The position numbers and the translations under genes are program-made. A stretch of 64,000 bases of DNA from Sphaerothrix epifaneia (GTDB taxonomy: Bacteria; Cyanobacteriota; Cyanobacteriia; Phormidesmidales; Phormidesmidaceae). The stretch lies in the NCBI RefSeq assembly GCF_042788235.1, contig NZ_JBHZOL010000068.1, positions 1 through 64,000 on the forward strand, in the 5' to 3' direction. Below are positions 62,571 through 64,000 of this stretch, in pieces. The first letter of the stretch is position 1. The number at the start of each line of letters is the position of its first letter. The notes beneath the pieces were generated by a model. The model had not been told where the DNA came from, made no database searches, and worked only from the letters and a program-made list of their open reading frames with translations.

Positions 62571-64000
62571 ATGCAACTCACAAATCGTATTAATTTCAGA
62601 CACGTTCGCGGTGACATCTTTGGAGGTGTGACCGCCGCTATTATTGCTTTGCCGATGGCCCTTGCTTTCGGTGTGGCTTCAGGTGCCGGAGCTGCTGCTG
62701 GTCTTTGGGGAGCGGTTTTGGTCGGTTTTTTTGCCGCTTTGTTTGGTGGCACGCCCACGCTGATTTCTGAGCCGACAGGCCCGATGACTGTGGTGATGAC
62801 TACGGTCATCGCCAGTTTGACCGCAGCCGACCCCGACAACGGGTTAGCGATGGCGTTTACCGTTGTGATGCTGGCTGGCCTGTTTCAAATTTTGTTGGGA
62901 GCTTTGAGGCTGGGGCGTTATGTCACGCTGATGCCCTATACGGTTGTTTCCGGATTTATGTCTGGCATCGGCATTATTCTTATTATTTTGCAAACGGCTC
63001 CTTTTCTGGGACAGGCGAGTCCTAAAGGTGGGGTCGTCGGAACGATTACTAGCTTGCCTAGCTTGTTGAGCCAGATCAATCCGGCAGAAACGTCTTTGGC
63101 TGCTTTGACAGTCGCCTTGCTGCTGTTTACGCCATCGGTGGTTAAGCGGTTTATTCCGCCCCAACTGATTGCGCTAGTGGTGGGGACTTTAGTTTCCCTT
63201 GCTCTCTTTCCGGATGTGGATATTCGGCGCATTGGCGAAATCCCGATGGGGTTTCCGGCTTTGCAAGTTCCCTTTTTCAGCCTCAGTCAGATGCGGCTGA
63301 TGCTGGTAGATGCGGCTGTGCTGGGGATGCTGGGCTGTATTGATGCGCTGCTGACTTCTGTGGTGGCTGATAGCCTAACTCGTACCGAACATGATTCAAA
63401 CAAAGAACTGATTGGTCAAGGCTTGGGAAATCTGGCTTCGGGGCTATTTGGCGGTATTGCCGGAGCCGGAGCCACGATGGGAACGGTCGTCAATATTCAG
63501 GCGGGCGGCCAAACTGCTCTATCGGGTTTAACTCGCGCCTTTATTCTGTTTGTTGTGGTGATGGGCGCAGGGAGCTTAACGGCTACGATTCCAATGGCGG
63601 TTTTGGCTGGTATTGCCCTTAAAGTTGGAATTGACATTATTGACTGGAGCTTTTTGAAGCGGGCCCACAACATTTCCATTAAGGGCGCTGCGATCATGTA
63701 TGTGGTTATCATTCTCACCGTTTTTGTTGATTTGATTGCAGCGGTTGGTATTGGTGTGTTTGTCGCCAATATTCTCACCATCGATCGCCTTAGCAAGTTA
63801 CGCTCAGAAACGGTCAAAGCGGTGACGGATGCCGACGACATGATTACGCTGAACCCTGAAGAAAAAGCGTTGCTAGAGCAGGCTAATGGCCGGGTTTTAT
63901 TGTTTCACCTCAGCGGCCCGATGATTTTTGGGGTGGCTAAAGCGATCGCCCGTGAACACAACGCCATGCGCCACTGTGATGCTCTCATTCTTGACCTGAG
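62571..64000 (+). CDS. bicA: SulP-family bicarbonate transporter BicA, 3' end missing
   Basis: 476 codons from the ATG at 62571 to the right edge with no stop. MQLTNRINFRHVRGDIFGG, then ALPMALAFGVASGAGA, FGGTPTLISEPTGPMTVVMT and QGLGNLASGLFGGIAGAGAT are close to BicA, the sodium-dependent bicarbonate transporter of the carbon-concentrating mechanism. About 12-14 helices end near SERLSKLRSE-type sequence (here DRLSKLRSETVKAV), and the cytoplasmic STAS domain begins at VLLFHLSGPMIFG. The end of STAS is outside the window. No strong ribosome site is seen. Confidence 0.92.
   Translation, partial: MQLTNRINFRHVRGDIFGGVTAAIIALPMALAFGVASGAGAAAGLWGAVLVGFFAALFGGTPTLISEPTGPMTVVMTTVIASLTAADPDNGLAMAFTVVMLAGLFQILLGALRLGRYVTLMPYTVVSGFMSGIGIILIILQTAPFLGQASPKGGVVGTITSLPSLLSQINPAETSLAALTVALLLFTPSVVKRFIPPQLIALVVGTLVSLALFPDVDIRRIGEIPMGFPALQVPFFSLSQMRLMLVDAAVLGMLGCIDALLTSVVADSLTRTEHDSNKELIGQGLGNLASGLFGGIAGAGATMGTVVNIQAGGQTALSGLTRAFILFVVVMGAGSLTATIPMAVLAGIALKVGIDIIDWSFLKRAHNISIKGAAIMYVVIILTVFVDLIAAVGIGVFVANILTIDRLSKLRSETVKAVTDADDMITLNPEEKALLEQANGRVLLFHLSGPMIFGVAKAIAREHNAMRHCDALILDL

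Noticed and set aside
1..64000. tRNA, rRNA, insertion sequences, prophage
   Set aside because: No T-loop/anticodon pattern, rRNA core, transposase or integrase was seen in any intergenic stretch I read; a covariance-model scan would settle small RNAs.

Overview
The window comes from a cyanobacterial chromosome. Both strands and all gene classes carry many copies of the GCGATCGC octamer (HIP1). The gene content is also cyanobacterial: a BicA-type bicarbonate transporter, ferredoxin-dependent nitrite and nitrate reductases, an NtcB/CnaT pair, NtcA-type promoters, DUF1830 and DUF3110 proteins, a TIC236/TamB-like giant and a sulfiredoxin. Genus cannot be fixed from sequence alone. No rRNA, tRNA, CRISPR array, transposase or prophage was found.

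Layout. 1-9.1 kb: a TamB-like protein cut by the left edge, a DUF3110 protein and a multi-PAS/GAF hybrid histidine kinase. 9.2-14.8 kb: murQ, then a four-gene minus-strand cluster (Rieske oxygenase, alpha-oxoamine synthase, GNAT-like acyltransferase, SDR reductase). This cluster has the gene set expected of a bacterial ceramide pathway and is the strongest candidate for an undescribed system here. 15.1-25.9 kb: an MFS exporter, a coupled pair of unknown membrane proteins, gcvT, a TrkA/TrkH potassium uptake pair, a GAF-rich pseudo-kinase and pyrD. 25.9-27.4 kb: a cupin-like protein divergent from a LysR regulator with a clear operator.

27.5-37.9 kb is a nitrate assimilation island: cnaT-ntcB and a HEAT-repeat gene on the minus strand, and nirA-nrtP-narB-psiE-like on the plus strand. 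Two NtcA-type promoters are visible, each with exactly 22 bp between the NtcA site and a TAN3T -10 box. The molybdenum cofactor genes moaD (53 kb) and moeA (59 kb) would supply NarB.

38.4-47 kb: DUF1830, the tRNA selenouridine synthase mnmH, an AT-richer pair of orphan genes, a metacaspase-nSTAND-pentapeptide protein divergent from a Trypco1 protein (a probable conflict or cell-death module), and a selD fused to a flavin oxidoreductase. SelD and MnmH together imply selenium use in tRNA. 47-64 kb: a membrane-anchored GH9 glycosidase, a pentapeptide protein, cutA, an acyl-CoA dehydrogenase-like flavoprotein, moaD, an XRE-GrpE fusion, sulfiredoxin, a SpoIID-domain protein, an SpkB-like kinase, moeA, an SLH porin-like protein, and bicA cut by the right edge.

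A roughly 80-100 bp intergenic repeat occurs at least five times, in both orientations. A 28-bp perfect palindrome lies inside the lipid cluster. Several genes have nonstandard (TTG or GTG) starts, and several maximal reading frames are over-extended at the 5' end; chosen starts are explained per entry.
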